7,141 nucleotides of DNA, taken from Desulfobacterales bacterium (GTDB taxonomy: Bacteria; Desulfobacterota; Desulfobacteria; Desulfobacterales; Desulfobacteraceae). The notes under the pieces are model-generated. The model was not told the DNA's origin and searched no databases. It saw only the letters and a list, made by a program, of their open reading frames with translations. Each line of letters opens with the position of its first letter. Position 1 is the stretch's first letter. The stretch is taken from assembly GCA_022361535.1 (NCBI GenBank), contig JAKSAU010001150.1:1-7141 (forward strand), in the 5' to 3' direction. Both the position numbers and the translations under genes were made by a program. Shown here piece by piece: positions 1 through 6,720 of the stretch.

Positions 1-624
1 CGGATCTGGCACACAAGGGTCTGTAAAAATATGACCGGCGCTGATCCCATAATAAGTCTCATCACCAAAATGCACTATTGCACCAGTCGTACCAAGACGC
101 ACTTCCTCCTTGGACTCGGGAAACTCAGCGTCAATCTGATCTGCGGTTTTCACCCCAAAAGCAAAAAGCCTGCCTGGCTGAATGGATCCTGCAACTGGCC
201 AACCCCTGCCATCGTTCATTCGTGTGACAATCGGACTGTCATCTTTATCATCTCCGACAGACATCACATCCAGGGGGACCCTTTTTCTCTCATTGTTTAC
301 AGTGACATAAATTGAGGATGGTATACGTTCTTTTTTACGAGCCGGTCTCTTTTTTCGTTCCACTAAGATTTTAATACATAGCCCTCCTGTGGCATATGGG
401 ATAAGTCCATATGCTTTGGTGGATTCCTTGTATTTCCTTCCAATACCGATACCCAGAATCCCCTCCATCTGAGAAAATCTTTTTCTTGCCTCATTATATG
501 CGGCACCAAGAACCGGCCAGGTTTGAAGCCATTTATCATATATCCCCATTGCAGGGTTGTTCAGGTTCACAACCTGTTTTTTTTTACTGAGAAACGGTGG
601 AGTTATTTTATTATTGTTTTCCAT
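1..624 (-). CDS. Trypsin-fold (S1-like) serine protease-related protein, N-terminal part, truncated by window edge
   Basis: Reading from the ATG at 624 to the window edge gives 208 uninterrupted codons; the rest lies beyond position 1. After a charged N-terminus, residues around 50-60 read EGILGIGIGRK, followed near residue 80 by GLCIKILVERKK, a basic stretch and an IPSSI motif. This matches the N-terminal layout I know from bacterial S1-like proteins (GVGxGxK, then a VxVxxK strand, then an Ile-Pro segment). Residues 180-200 carry GTTGAIVHFG and then GISAGHIF, where His198 sits at the place of the trypsin catalytic His. The Asp and Ser would lie outside the window, so activity cannot be judged. 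No signal peptide or membrane segment is visible. The start is translationally coupled to the lipoprotein gene upstream: stop and start overlap as TAATG, with AAGG at 632-635 as a Shine-Dalgarno. A nine-A run lies in codons 14-16. The family call is fairly good; catalytic competence is unknown. Confidence 0.72.
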   Translation of the reverse strand, partial: MENNNKITPPFLSKKKQVVNLNNPAMGIYDKWLQTWPVLGAAYNEARKRFSQMEGILGIGIGRKYKESTKAYGLIPYATGGLCIKILVERKKRPARKKERIPSSIYVTVNNERKRVPLDVMSVGDDKDDSPIVTRMNDGRGWPVAGSIQPGRLFAFGVKTADQIDAEFPESKEEVRLGTTGAIVHFGDETYYGISAGHIFTDPCVPDP

Positions 625-2177
625 TATTTTACCTTTTTAGCCCGTTCGCCTAACTCTGCAATATCAATGTCTTTAAAAGTGATTGTGAGCTTCTTTTTAT
701 CAGAGGATAATTTTACCGTAACTTTGGTTTCATCCAGAACCGTATTCTGAGGTTTGAAGATTTTAACAACCCAGTTTTTCAGGTCGGCTTCTGAAGTGGT
801 AAATTTTTTGGCTGGATTCGGGGGAGCGGTGACAGTAATTACGGTTCCCTGGCTCGAACTGGTTTTCTCGATTACAATCTTGTCGTTAGTTACCAGTTCC
901 TTGTCATTTCCCAGTTCATCCTTTTTTGCAACCAGGACCTCTCTAATCAGTTCTTTTGAATCAGTTAAATTTACCCCCCCTATGTCTCCACTGGCCTTTT
1001 GTCCGGAATCAACAGCCCGTTCCGTGGCTGCAGCCAGATATACATCAGTGGTGGCATTAAATCCCACCATGGTAAAGGGTGGACAGGGTATAAATGCCAT
1101 GTCCGGCCTGATCCAGGGTACTTTGGACTGTTCAAGGAATAGTCTGAAAGACTCTTGGAAATCCTCTCCTCTGACAACCATATTATATTTTAACCATTGC
1201 CGGATTTCCCTGGGTTTTAATATGGGGTAAATCCCCGGCTGGGCAATACGGACTTCAGCAATTTTAAACAGTAGAATTTCTCCGAGTATATCCTTTGCAA
1301 TGACCTTGGCAGCAGCTTTATTCGTAACGCCGCCAGCCTGCATCTGATTTACCGCTTTTTGCGCATCAACGCCCGCTAACTGTAGTAGTGTTTCAGGAGA
1401 TGTGCCTGGCGGCAGCCCCATGGACATGGGAAGCCATTCCGTCACAATCCCGGATGCTGCCTGGGAGACATTCTCCACCTGTTCAACAACATAGGGAATC
1501 AATTGAGAATTATCCACCTCCTGTGCAAAAACCTCTGCTGCCCAGCCGTTCCTCAACCGTGTTGTGATATCAGCCGTGCCTAGTCCGGCTTTTGTCCGGA
1601 TCACATACTGCTCCTCAAAATCCGGGAAATACACCACATCCATCAGGCCGCTGAGGCGCGTAACCGGATCGGCTTGATTGATAAATCCGGTTTCTGCTTT
1701 GAGTGTACTTGGACTAGATGGCCTGGGTTGTGCGGCAGAATCTGTTGCCGGTTCTTCCGGATCGTCCTGAACGCTGCCGGATTGCTGTTTTACTTTAGCT
1801 CTTTTATCTTGGCTTTTTACAGATGTTTTCGCAAGTGTGGCAGCCAGGGCCTGACCGATTGAAATATGTTCAGGTGCCACAGCCTTAAGCCAATTCGGTG
1901 GATTTGACGGAAGTACCAATACATAAGAACCTTGGGCTTCATCAAACCTAAAACTCACAAATGCTGTCCTCTGAGCAACCGGAACAGACTGTTTCAAATG
2001 TAGAAAAGGCCGGGGAAGATAATAGCGAACACCTTCCATTTCATCGGCGGCCTTTTGCTGTTCATCACTCCAGGAATCATACTGGGTAGGCGTTGGAACT
2101 TTTACATATTCTATTCTTGCACAACCGGTTAATGAAAATGCAATTAAAAAAGACATAAAGACAAACAGGTTCTTCAT
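624..2177 (-). CDS. Outer-membrane-type lipoprotein of unknown function
   Basis: A 517-aa protein with a type II signal peptide: basic start, hydrophobic residues 4-16, lipobox L-T-G-C with Cys19 as the lipidated residue. Ala20 at +2 predicts outer-membrane sorting by Lol rules. Mature residues 49-58 read GVRYYLPRPF. A polar linker rich in Lys, Gln, Pro and Ser spans about 117-165. Residues 181-212 then hold VVYFPDFEEQY and GLGTADITTRLRNGW. I associate the YYLPRP and Y(F/L)PD...Y...G.GT...GW pattern with hypothetical bacterial lipoproteins, but cannot name a function. The rest looks soluble and periplasmic, with a Lys-rich C-terminus. A strong GGAGGGAG Shine-Dalgarno at 2185-2192 supports the start. 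A 193-nt gap separates it from the upstream lipase gene, and the downstream protease-like gene overlaps its stop codon by one base. It could be the surface anchor, partner or immunity-like component for the neighbouring enzymes; that is inference only. Confidence 0.85.
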   Translation of the reverse strand: MKNLFVFMSFLIAFSLTGCARIEYVKVPTPTQYDSWSDEQQKAADEMEGVRYYLPRPFLHLKQSVPVAQRTAFVSFRFDEAQGSYVLVLPSNPPNWLKAVAPEHISIGQALAATLAKTSVKSQDKRAKVKQQSGSVQDDPEEPATDSAAQPRPSSPSTLKAETGFINQADPVTRLSGLMDVVYFPDFEEQYVIRTKAGLGTADITTRLRNGWAAEVFAQEVDNSQLIPYVVEQVENVSQAASGIVTEWLPMSMGLPPGTSPETLLQLAGVDAQKAVNQMQAGGVTNKAAAKVIAKDILGEILLFKIAEVRIAQPGIYPILKPREIRQWLKYNMVVRGEDFQESFRLFLEQSKVPWIRPDMAFIPCPPFTMVGFNATTDVYLAAATERAVDSGQKASGDIGGVNLTDSKELIREVLVAKKDELGNDKELVTNDKIVIEKTSSSQGTVITVTAPPNPAKKFTTSEADLKNWVVKIFKPQNTVLDETKVTVKLSSDKKKLTITFKDIDIAELGERAKKVK

Positions 2178-2370
2178 TTTGATGCTCCCTCCAAAAGAAT
2201 AGTAATTTGTGTTCTAAATATATTTTTTGTTTTCATTTTTATCATTGGTTGATCTTGAATTTAGAAATGTCAATTAGAGTTGAATGCTCAATAGATCAGA
2301 TACGCTAAAACGACTTTTTTAGAATACCACAAACATTGATAGGACCAGTAAAGTTTGATTTCATGATATT
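2178..2370. other. Largest gap inside the operon, with a twice-occurring TTGAAT/TCAAT motif
   Basis: AT-rich 193-nt spacer between the lipase stop and the lipoprotein start. It holds the lipoprotein's Shine-Dalgarno (2185-2192). Two adjacent copies of a TTGAAT...TCAAT..AGA pattern lie at 2255-2278 and 2280-2295, each able to pair TTGA with TCAA. On the minus strand a TTGACA hexamer lies in this block, but I see no -10 at proper spacing. No stem followed by a T-run is visible, so read-through from the lipase gene is plausible. An internal promoter is possible but not shown. Confidence 0.4.
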
Positions 2371-3531
2371 TTACGAGCCTGTTTTGTTGTTAATATTAAC
2401 TGGCCGGTACGGTTTGTTTTTGGCATATGTAGAACGCTTAAAAACAGAGGGGTGAATGTCTGCATCTGCTTTTATCGTCCTGGGTTCAGCCTTTGGCAGG
2501 TAAAAGCCGAAAAAGGATTTTCGCTTTTTCCATTCTTTTCGTCGTATGGATTTGGGTAGCATTTCGAATAATGCCCATACCGGCGTCATGGAGTCGTGAA
2601 GATCGGCATTCGGGCCAGGTGAGACATATTGGCGAGTACTGTTCTTTGGGTTTTCCCCGTCAACCAGTCGTTTAACCATATTCTCCCTGAAAACAATTCC
2701 ATGTGTGCTTGCTTCATCTACCATCCATTTTAGCGGTATCTTTGCTGCACCGCTTTCTGTCTCCGGGTACCCGCCGCCAATATCTGAGTAAACCCCTGAA
2801 AACCAAATTTGCTTGATATCCTGTTCCTGGGCATTTTCTTCTTTGACAAATGGGTTAGATTTATATTTCCCACCTTCCTTCCACGGCATCAGGCGAAACA
2901 TCCGTCGTCGTTCATCAATTGCCATTGCATGGCGAAAAACTTTGACACATGTATTTTGAAGGGTATAAGGCAATGTCTCTATAGAGGGCAGATATAAACG
3001 GTCCGGTCGGGGTATAATAACTGACCCTACTGTGTCCCAGCATCCCATGAAGTGTATTGTGACCCGCTTTGTGTCCATTACTTCCTGGAACCGCCACGCT
3101 ATTGATAGGTCATCCTTGTTGCTAGCCTGTTTATATGCAGTGAGCGCATATTCAAAGAGATTTTCGTTATGTTTGTTCAGCAGTCCAACCATGTAAATGA
3201 AGCCCGCAAGCACACGTACTGTATATGCCCCTCTGCTGAACCCAAGTAGGTATATCTGATCCCCATCCTTATAATTCCTCGTTAAAAACCGATATGCTTC
3301 CAGGATATTGGTATCTAAGCCGTAACCCGTAGCAAGGCCGAATACCCCTTTGGCTTTATTTTTAAACCGAGCCCAGGCATTGCTGTCGCTAATGGTCCCT
3401 ACCCCCGGATCATAAAAGCCAATTTGAGTGTCGTCTTTTTTTATCAACCGGTAAAATTTTAAGACATTGGACTGATTATCTTTGATTTCGTTGCCTGTAC
3501 CATCACAGCAGATTATAAGGTTTCGTTTCAT
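2371..3531 (-). CDS. DUF2235 alpha/beta hydrolase (Tle1-like phospholipase fold)
   Basis: A 386-aa protein that starts directly with strand 1 and the family's CCDGTGN motif (residues 8-14), so the start is probably right. Further family marks are YDPGVGT (40-46), the nucleophile elbow GFSRGA with Ser99, GCWDTVGS with Asp166, the HAMAIDERRRMFR block (201-213), the YSDIGGGY block with Asp250, and LHDS with His312 as likely catalytic base. DUF2235 is the catalytic fold of the type VI secretion phospholipase Tle1. Other members are uncharacterised hydrolases, so substrate is inferred. There is no signal peptide or obvious membrane segment, so it is cytoplasmic or exported by a dedicated route. 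Length fits a stand-alone hydrolase without the large extra domain of secreted Tle1 proteins. Position 248 is Tyr where I expect His (GxHSDxGGGY). The gene follows the peptidoglycan hydrolase by 56 nt with a weak GA-rich Shine-Dalgarno and lies 193 nt before the lipoprotein. Confidence 0.9.
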   Translation of the reverse strand: MKRNLIICCDGTGNEIKDNQSNVLKFYRLIKKDDTQIGFYDPGVGTISDSNAWARFKNKAKGVFGLATGYGLDTNILEAYRFLTRNYKDGDQIYLLGFSRGAYTVRVLAGFIYMVGLLNKHNENLFEYALTAYKQASNKDDLSIAWRFQEVMDTKRVTIHFMGCWDTVGSVIIPRPDRLYLPSIETLPYTLQNTCVKVFRHAMAIDERRRMFRLMPWKEGGKYKSNPFVKEENAQEQDIKQIWFSGVYSDIGGGYPETESGAAKIPLKWMVDEASTHGIVFRENMVKRLVDGENPKNSTRQYVSPGPNADLHDSMTPVWALFEMLPKSIRRKEWKKRKSFFGFYLPKAEPRTIKADADIHPSVFKRSTYAKNKPYRPVNINNKTGS

Positions 3532-3587
3532 TTTAATCTTCTCTCAATTCTGTTAAAGGCGTTGATTTCCAATATAATTGTAGGCCC

Positions 3588-5030
3588 TCATGCAAGGATT
3601 CGGATATAACTTTTAGTCAGGCTGGGGTTGCGTTTTTTTCTCCAGACGCCGTCTCCGCTTGTACTGTCTCGTTCTCCGCGTCCGTTGGTGTTGCCTTCTA
3701 CGGTCTGGATGTCTTCTTGATGGTTTACTTGATCGGCAACCACAAGCCCTATATGCGAGAAATCAAAAACCACGAAATCTCCGGCCTTTGCCAGTTCAGT
3801 CTCCGGCAGTATCTGATACCCGTGTTTGTTTGCCCATTTTTCCCACCCAAAGGCGCTGGCATCTTTACAGCGAATTTTTTCGGCCTTTTCGAGTGTTGGT
3901 ATTCCCAGAACTGCCCGTGTTTCAGCGTCCTCCCACCATTCTCTGAGTATCCAGCATGTAAACGCTGCACACCAGGGCCATGGGCCGGGATTTAACCAGC
4001 TTGCACGTTGGTATTCGACGATCTCCTCTCCCATGTTATTGCCTCCGACTTCACGAGTTCCCACCTCGCCTAAGGCAAGGTCTACCAATATTTTTATAGA
4101 CCTGGTTTTAGCCGAATGAAGATCGGCATCACCCGGAGGTGTCGGGTGACTTGTTATTTCACCCGGCCGATATGGAACCGAAGGCGCTTCAGGGTCAAAA
4201 AGCAGGCGCTCAACAACAGCGGAACGGTCACGGACAAGCAGGTCCATATCTAACCCGTACCGCTTGGCCATTCGGGTAGCACCAGGAAAGCTTCGGTCAC
4301 TCATCCTATAGAAAAAATTGATCAGGTCCTGATAAGTTTTAAGTTGTGGGTGCTCTGAAAGTAATATACCCAGAGGCCTTGCCGCTTGTATTCCTGGGGG
4401 ATCGGAAAATGTTGCGTTATCATCCTCCGGCAATGCAGTTTTGACGATTTCTAACAGTTCAACCCGGTCTTGCAGTCCATTGTAACCTCCGTTGATGCGT
4501 TTGGTTATTGTATTGATATTATCCTGATCAGCAAGGGCGTTGAGGTCGTTTTTTGCCCAGTAGTAAATAGCGGAATGGACCGGATAATCTTTCGCAACTT
4601 TGTCCGGATCAGAGACAACATCTTCTCCGAGCCATTGGCTGAAATTATGGTAATTTGTTTTTCCTGTTAACTGAATAAGCCCCCTGCCTCTGTAGTTCCA
4701 ACCGTCACCACTGGTTTCGTCTCCGTTTCCATTCCGGTTCGCATAAACTCTATTCGCAATCTGCACGGGCTTTCTCGCGTACTCTGTCGCTTGAGCTTCG
4801 GTAAAGTATTTGCGGAACACCTTGAGTAAACCAGTCTTGGAATAGTTAAGGTTCTCTTCAACTCGTGCCATACGTGAAGATTCATGGAGTACCTGAGCAA
4901 GGAAATGAGCGGCTCGAAGTTTTGTATTGATTGCATATTCCTCGAAGAGGTCATCCAAAGTGTTGGTGTACTTAGATGCATTTGCGTCGGAAACGCCAAG
5001 ATTAGTGAGTAGTTTTTTGGTGATGTCCAT
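3588..5030 (-). CDS. Two-domain peptidoglycan hydrolase: GH19 lysozyme/chitinase fold plus CHAP/NlpC-type peptidase
   Basis: A 480-aa protein with two catalytic modules. Residues about 1-200 are a GH19 domain of the phage-endolysin type: LAQVLHES with Glu50 as general acid, EENLNYS (58-64) with a second Glu, GLLKVFRKYF, the ANRNGNGD/SGDGW loop (97-111), and YRGRGLIQLTGKTNY (113-127). Residues about 210-305 form a middle region I do not recognise, ending in a Pro-rich linker. Residues about 310-480 form a Cys-His peptidase: GEVGTRE, then WPWCAAF with Cys354, GDFVVFDFSHIGLV with His426, and VEGNTN (444-449) supplying the third polar residue. GH19 lysozymes cut the glycan backbone; CHAP/NlpC enzymes cut amide or peptide bonds of the stem or cross-bridge. 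No Sec signal peptide is visible, as in endolysins and T6SS effectors. An AGGAG Shine-Dalgarno lies at 5039-5044. The gene follows the membrane-protein gene by 79 nt. Domain calls are strong; biological role is uncertain. Confidence 0.93.
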   Translation of the reverse strand: MDITKKLLTNLGVSDANASKYTNTLDDLFEEYAINTKLRAAHFLAQVLHESSRMARVEENLNYSKTGLLKVFRKYFTEAQATEYARKPVQIANRVYANRNGNGDETSGDGWNYRGRGLIQLTGKTNYHNFSQWLGEDVVSDPDKVAKDYPVHSAIYYWAKNDLNALADQDNINTITKRINGGYNGLQDRVELLEIVKTALPEDDNATFSDPPGIQAARPLGILLSEHPQLKTYQDLINFFYRMSDRSFPGATRMAKRYGLDMDLLVRDRSAVVERLLFDPEAPSVPYRPGEITSHPTPPGDADLHSAKTRSIKILVDLALGEVGTREVGGNNMGEEIVEYQRASWLNPGPWPWCAAFTCWILREWWEDAETRAVLGIPTLEKAEKIRCKDASAFGWEKWANKHGYQILPETELAKAGDFVVFDFSHIGLVVADQVNHQEDIQTVEGNTNGRGERDSTSGDGVWRKKRNPSLTKSYIRILA

Positions 5031-5109
5031 AATGTTATACTCCTAAGATTTTGATTTGTCTTTTCGCTTCAGAAGAACCTCTATTAAGATATTTCATAGA
5101 TGAGGCGGG

Positions 5110-6096
5110 TTACGGAAGTTTGCTAACGTTCTCTGAGGTAGAGGGCGTCGTATTCGTATTCTCATTTTTGTCTTTGCCCCCGGCAACTACCTTTCTGATA
5201 CCGATGAACGTTTTTAGGTAATCGTGCCAGAATGGGGCACCAAAACTGATCAGCAATGCTGAGATGATAAATCCGCATACTTTGCTAAAAAATGTCGGTG
5301 CACTTTTAAACATTGCATAGAAATCACCGTCTGCCCATCCAAAATAGTTACTGTTCTCTGGCAGGCTGCCGGTAATGGAGCTAATCTTTTTTTTTACGTC
5401 TTCAATCTCCTCCTGTATGTCAATCTTAGCTTCCTGATCTATAAACTTGGAGGCTATATCGTTCTCTACTTTCTTGAGTCTGTCCATGACCTCATCTGCG
5501 TTGTGGACCAGCTTATCTCTAACCAGGCTGTTTGTAGAAATATTCTTGTAAATGTCAAAAAAGTTTGCATTTATAATGACAGTTAAGATCAAGGCGATAT
5601 AAAATGTCCACCGGCGCATATTATGCGTATAGTCTTCTTCTATTTTTCTCAGGGTATTATCATAAACAGTTTCAATCTTAGTCGGCAGCAGTTTTAGATG
5701 AGTTTTGACTTGTTCAAGTTTGTCAACCATATCAGTGGTAATTTCAGTTTGACCCAAATCGCGTTTTATTTGGTCTGGCGTTTTACCCTCTAAGTATTCT
5801 TTAAGTTCGTTTGTCACTTCTTTAAGTTCATTCGGACTCAAAAGTCTTAGACCTTTGCTGCTGCCTATCATTCTGTTTTTTTCAAGCAGATTAAGGTGTT
5901 TGGACTTTTTTTTTGCGTAAAGCTCAAGGTATTGAGATGTATATTCCCCGATAAAAACTTTCATCTCTTTGGAGACTACTTTTGCTTTTGTTTTCAAAGA
6001 TCGCTTGAACAAACTCATGACATATTTTTGTACCATGCTAAGAACCAAAAAAATAACCCCCAGTGAAATCATAATATCTAATGATTCAAGTATCAT
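5110..6096 (-). CDS. Multi-pass membrane protein with coiled coil and C-terminal GAPFW motif
   Basis: A 328-aa protein, first gene of the apparent operon. Hydrophobic segments at about 8-27, 164-182 and 269-290 suggest three membrane helices. A long basic, helical region (28-162) lies between the first two, and a charged region with heptad-like spacing (about 195-240) between the second and third. The last helix runs into SFGAPFWHDYL (284-294) and a basic IRKV, followed by a polar Asn/Thr/Ser tail. I recognise the combination of an Asn-containing second helix and a terminal (L/F)GAPFW(F/H)D motif from a widespread family of uncharacterised bacterial membrane proteins; I cannot name its function. 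The start is well supported: AAAGGA at 6102-6107, five bases before the ATG. Two nine-A runs lie within Lys codons (5387-5395, 5906-5914). A holin-like role beside the hydrolase was considered, but the size and the large soluble loops argue against it. Confidence 0.85.
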   Translation of the reverse strand: MILESLDIMISLGVIFLVLSMVQKYVMSLFKRSLKTKAKVVSKEMKVFIGEYTSQYLELYAKKKSKHLNLLEKNRMIGSSKGLRLLSPNELKEVTNELKEYLEGKTPDQIKRDLGQTEITTDMVDKLEQVKTHLKLLPTKIETVYDNTLRKIEEDYTHNMRRWTFYIALILTVIINANFFDIYKNISTNSLVRDKLVHNADEVMDRLKKVENDIASKFIDQEAKIDIQEEIEDVKKKISSITGSLPENSNYFGWADGDFYAMFKSAPTFFSKVCGFIISALLISFGAPFWHDYLKTFIGIRKVVAGGKDKNENTNTTPSTSENVSKLP

Positions 6097-6321
6097 GTTA
6101 GTCCTTTGTTGTTGATGTTATTGACAAAATGTAGTCTAAGTTAAATTTTTAATCCCTTATCGATGAGATTATGTAGTCACCCTTGTTTACAGGCGCTGGT
6201 AGTTTAACAAGCTCATCTAACTGATAAACAAAACGGATATTTTTGCTCTATTCTGCCATTGAACAAAAGGCAGCATTTTTCATATAAATTATGTCTTTAA
6301 TGAACCTCTGTTTTTTTCGGT
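6097..6321. promoter_or_regulatory. Divergent intergenic region, presumed start region of the minus-strand operon
   Basis: The 225 nt upstream of the operon's first gene must hold its promoter if the five genes are one unit. I find the Shine-Dalgarno (6102-6107) but no convincing minus-strand -35/-10 pair. On the plus strand a perfect TTGACA lies at 6121-6126 with only a poor TAAATT at 15-nt spacing (6142-6147). A small plus-strand hairpin lies at 6253-6273. No clear operator palindrome was seen. Confidence 0.4.
6253..6280 (+). terminator. Weak hairpin followed by a T run
   Basis: CTGCC (6253-6257) can pair with GGCAG (6269-6273) across an 11-nt loop, followed by CATTTTT. The stem is only five base pairs and the loop is large, so this is a weak candidate for a rho-independent terminator or attenuator on the plus strand. 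It lies about 125 nt downstream of the TTGACA at 6121. Confidence 0.2.
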
Positions 6322-6720
6322 ATGCTTGAAAAAGATTCCTGTATGAAATTTAGTTTAGATCGGATGGCCTGCATTCTAAACATACATGGTGGTATGGGAA
6401 AGGGGCAGTCTTCTATAATTGTCCGGCAGGATCTTGTCGGATATCTAATATCTGATAGAAAAGGTAAGAAACAATTAAAAGTAGCAAGGTATCAAAAGAA
6501 AATCGGGTTGGTTTTTGGGTTTGATGTTGTGATTTTTAGAGCAATAATAGGGGCTGGAGAAATTCCCGTAACAGTGCTTTTGCATATACAACGAGGTTTG
6601 ATGACAAACGCCTATACTTTCTACACAGTTTTGAGGCATTCAGAAGTGGATATGGGCTCAGACAGTATGCCACAGCGAATTATAACGACAGGGACTATGC
6701 CAACATGTTGTCTTGAATAA
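6322..6720 (+). CDS. Doubtful hypothetical ORF, possibly the front part of a broken gene
   Basis: A 132-codon open frame divergent from the operon. The first ATG has no Shine-Dalgarno; a second ATG at 6343 (residue 8) has GAAAAAGA a few bases upstream and is the better start. Residues 8-85 look protein-like, with an Ile/Val-rich Lys/Arg-rich middle (SDRKGKKQLKVARYQKK) and a hydrophobic stretch near 70-95. The last 45 residues look less so. From 6540 to 6713 another plus-strand frame without a start codon reads more like protein (for example FDDKRLYFLHSFEAF and QYATANYNDRDYANML), which suggests a frameshift in an older gene. I recognise no family. It could also be non-coding. It is listed because it is the only substantial frame right of the operon. 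Confidence 0.25.
   Translation: MLEKDSCMKFSLDRMACILNIHGGMGKGQSSIIVRQDLVGYLISDRKGKKQLKVARYQKKIGLVFGFDVVIFRAIIGAGEIPVTVLLHIQRGLMTNAYTFYTVLRHSEVDMGSDSMPQRIITTGTMPTCCLE

Noticed and set aside
754..1230. A 158-codon plus-strand frame opposite the lipoprotein gene
   Set aside because: It is antisense to a well-supported gene with signal peptide and Shine-Dalgarno, and its composition looks like a shadow frame.
3659..4119. Several plus- and minus-strand frames of 73-97 codons over the hydrolase gene
   Set aside because: All overlap the CHAP-domain coding region, whose catalytic motifs fix the true frame.
2596..4135. The 12-mer GAAGATCGGCAT occurs in both the lipase gene and the hydrolase gene
   Set aside because: Both copies lie in coding sequence for an AD-L-H peptide and do not extend; most likely chance.
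3588..6096. Reading the membrane protein and hydrolase as a prophage holin-endolysin pair
   Set aside because: The membrane protein is much larger than holins and has long soluble loops, and the next genes (lipase, lipoprotein, S1-like) are not phage lysis genes. It remains a minor alternative.
6630..6690. A run reading RHSEVDMGS, then QYAT after a frame change, resembling the HSDRGSQYAS signature of IS3-family transposases
   Set aside because: It needs a frameshift inside a ten-residue motif, lacks the preceding DDE-domain blocks in any frame, and the alternative open frame through the same bases gives a smoother protein. Not enough to call a transposase remnant.
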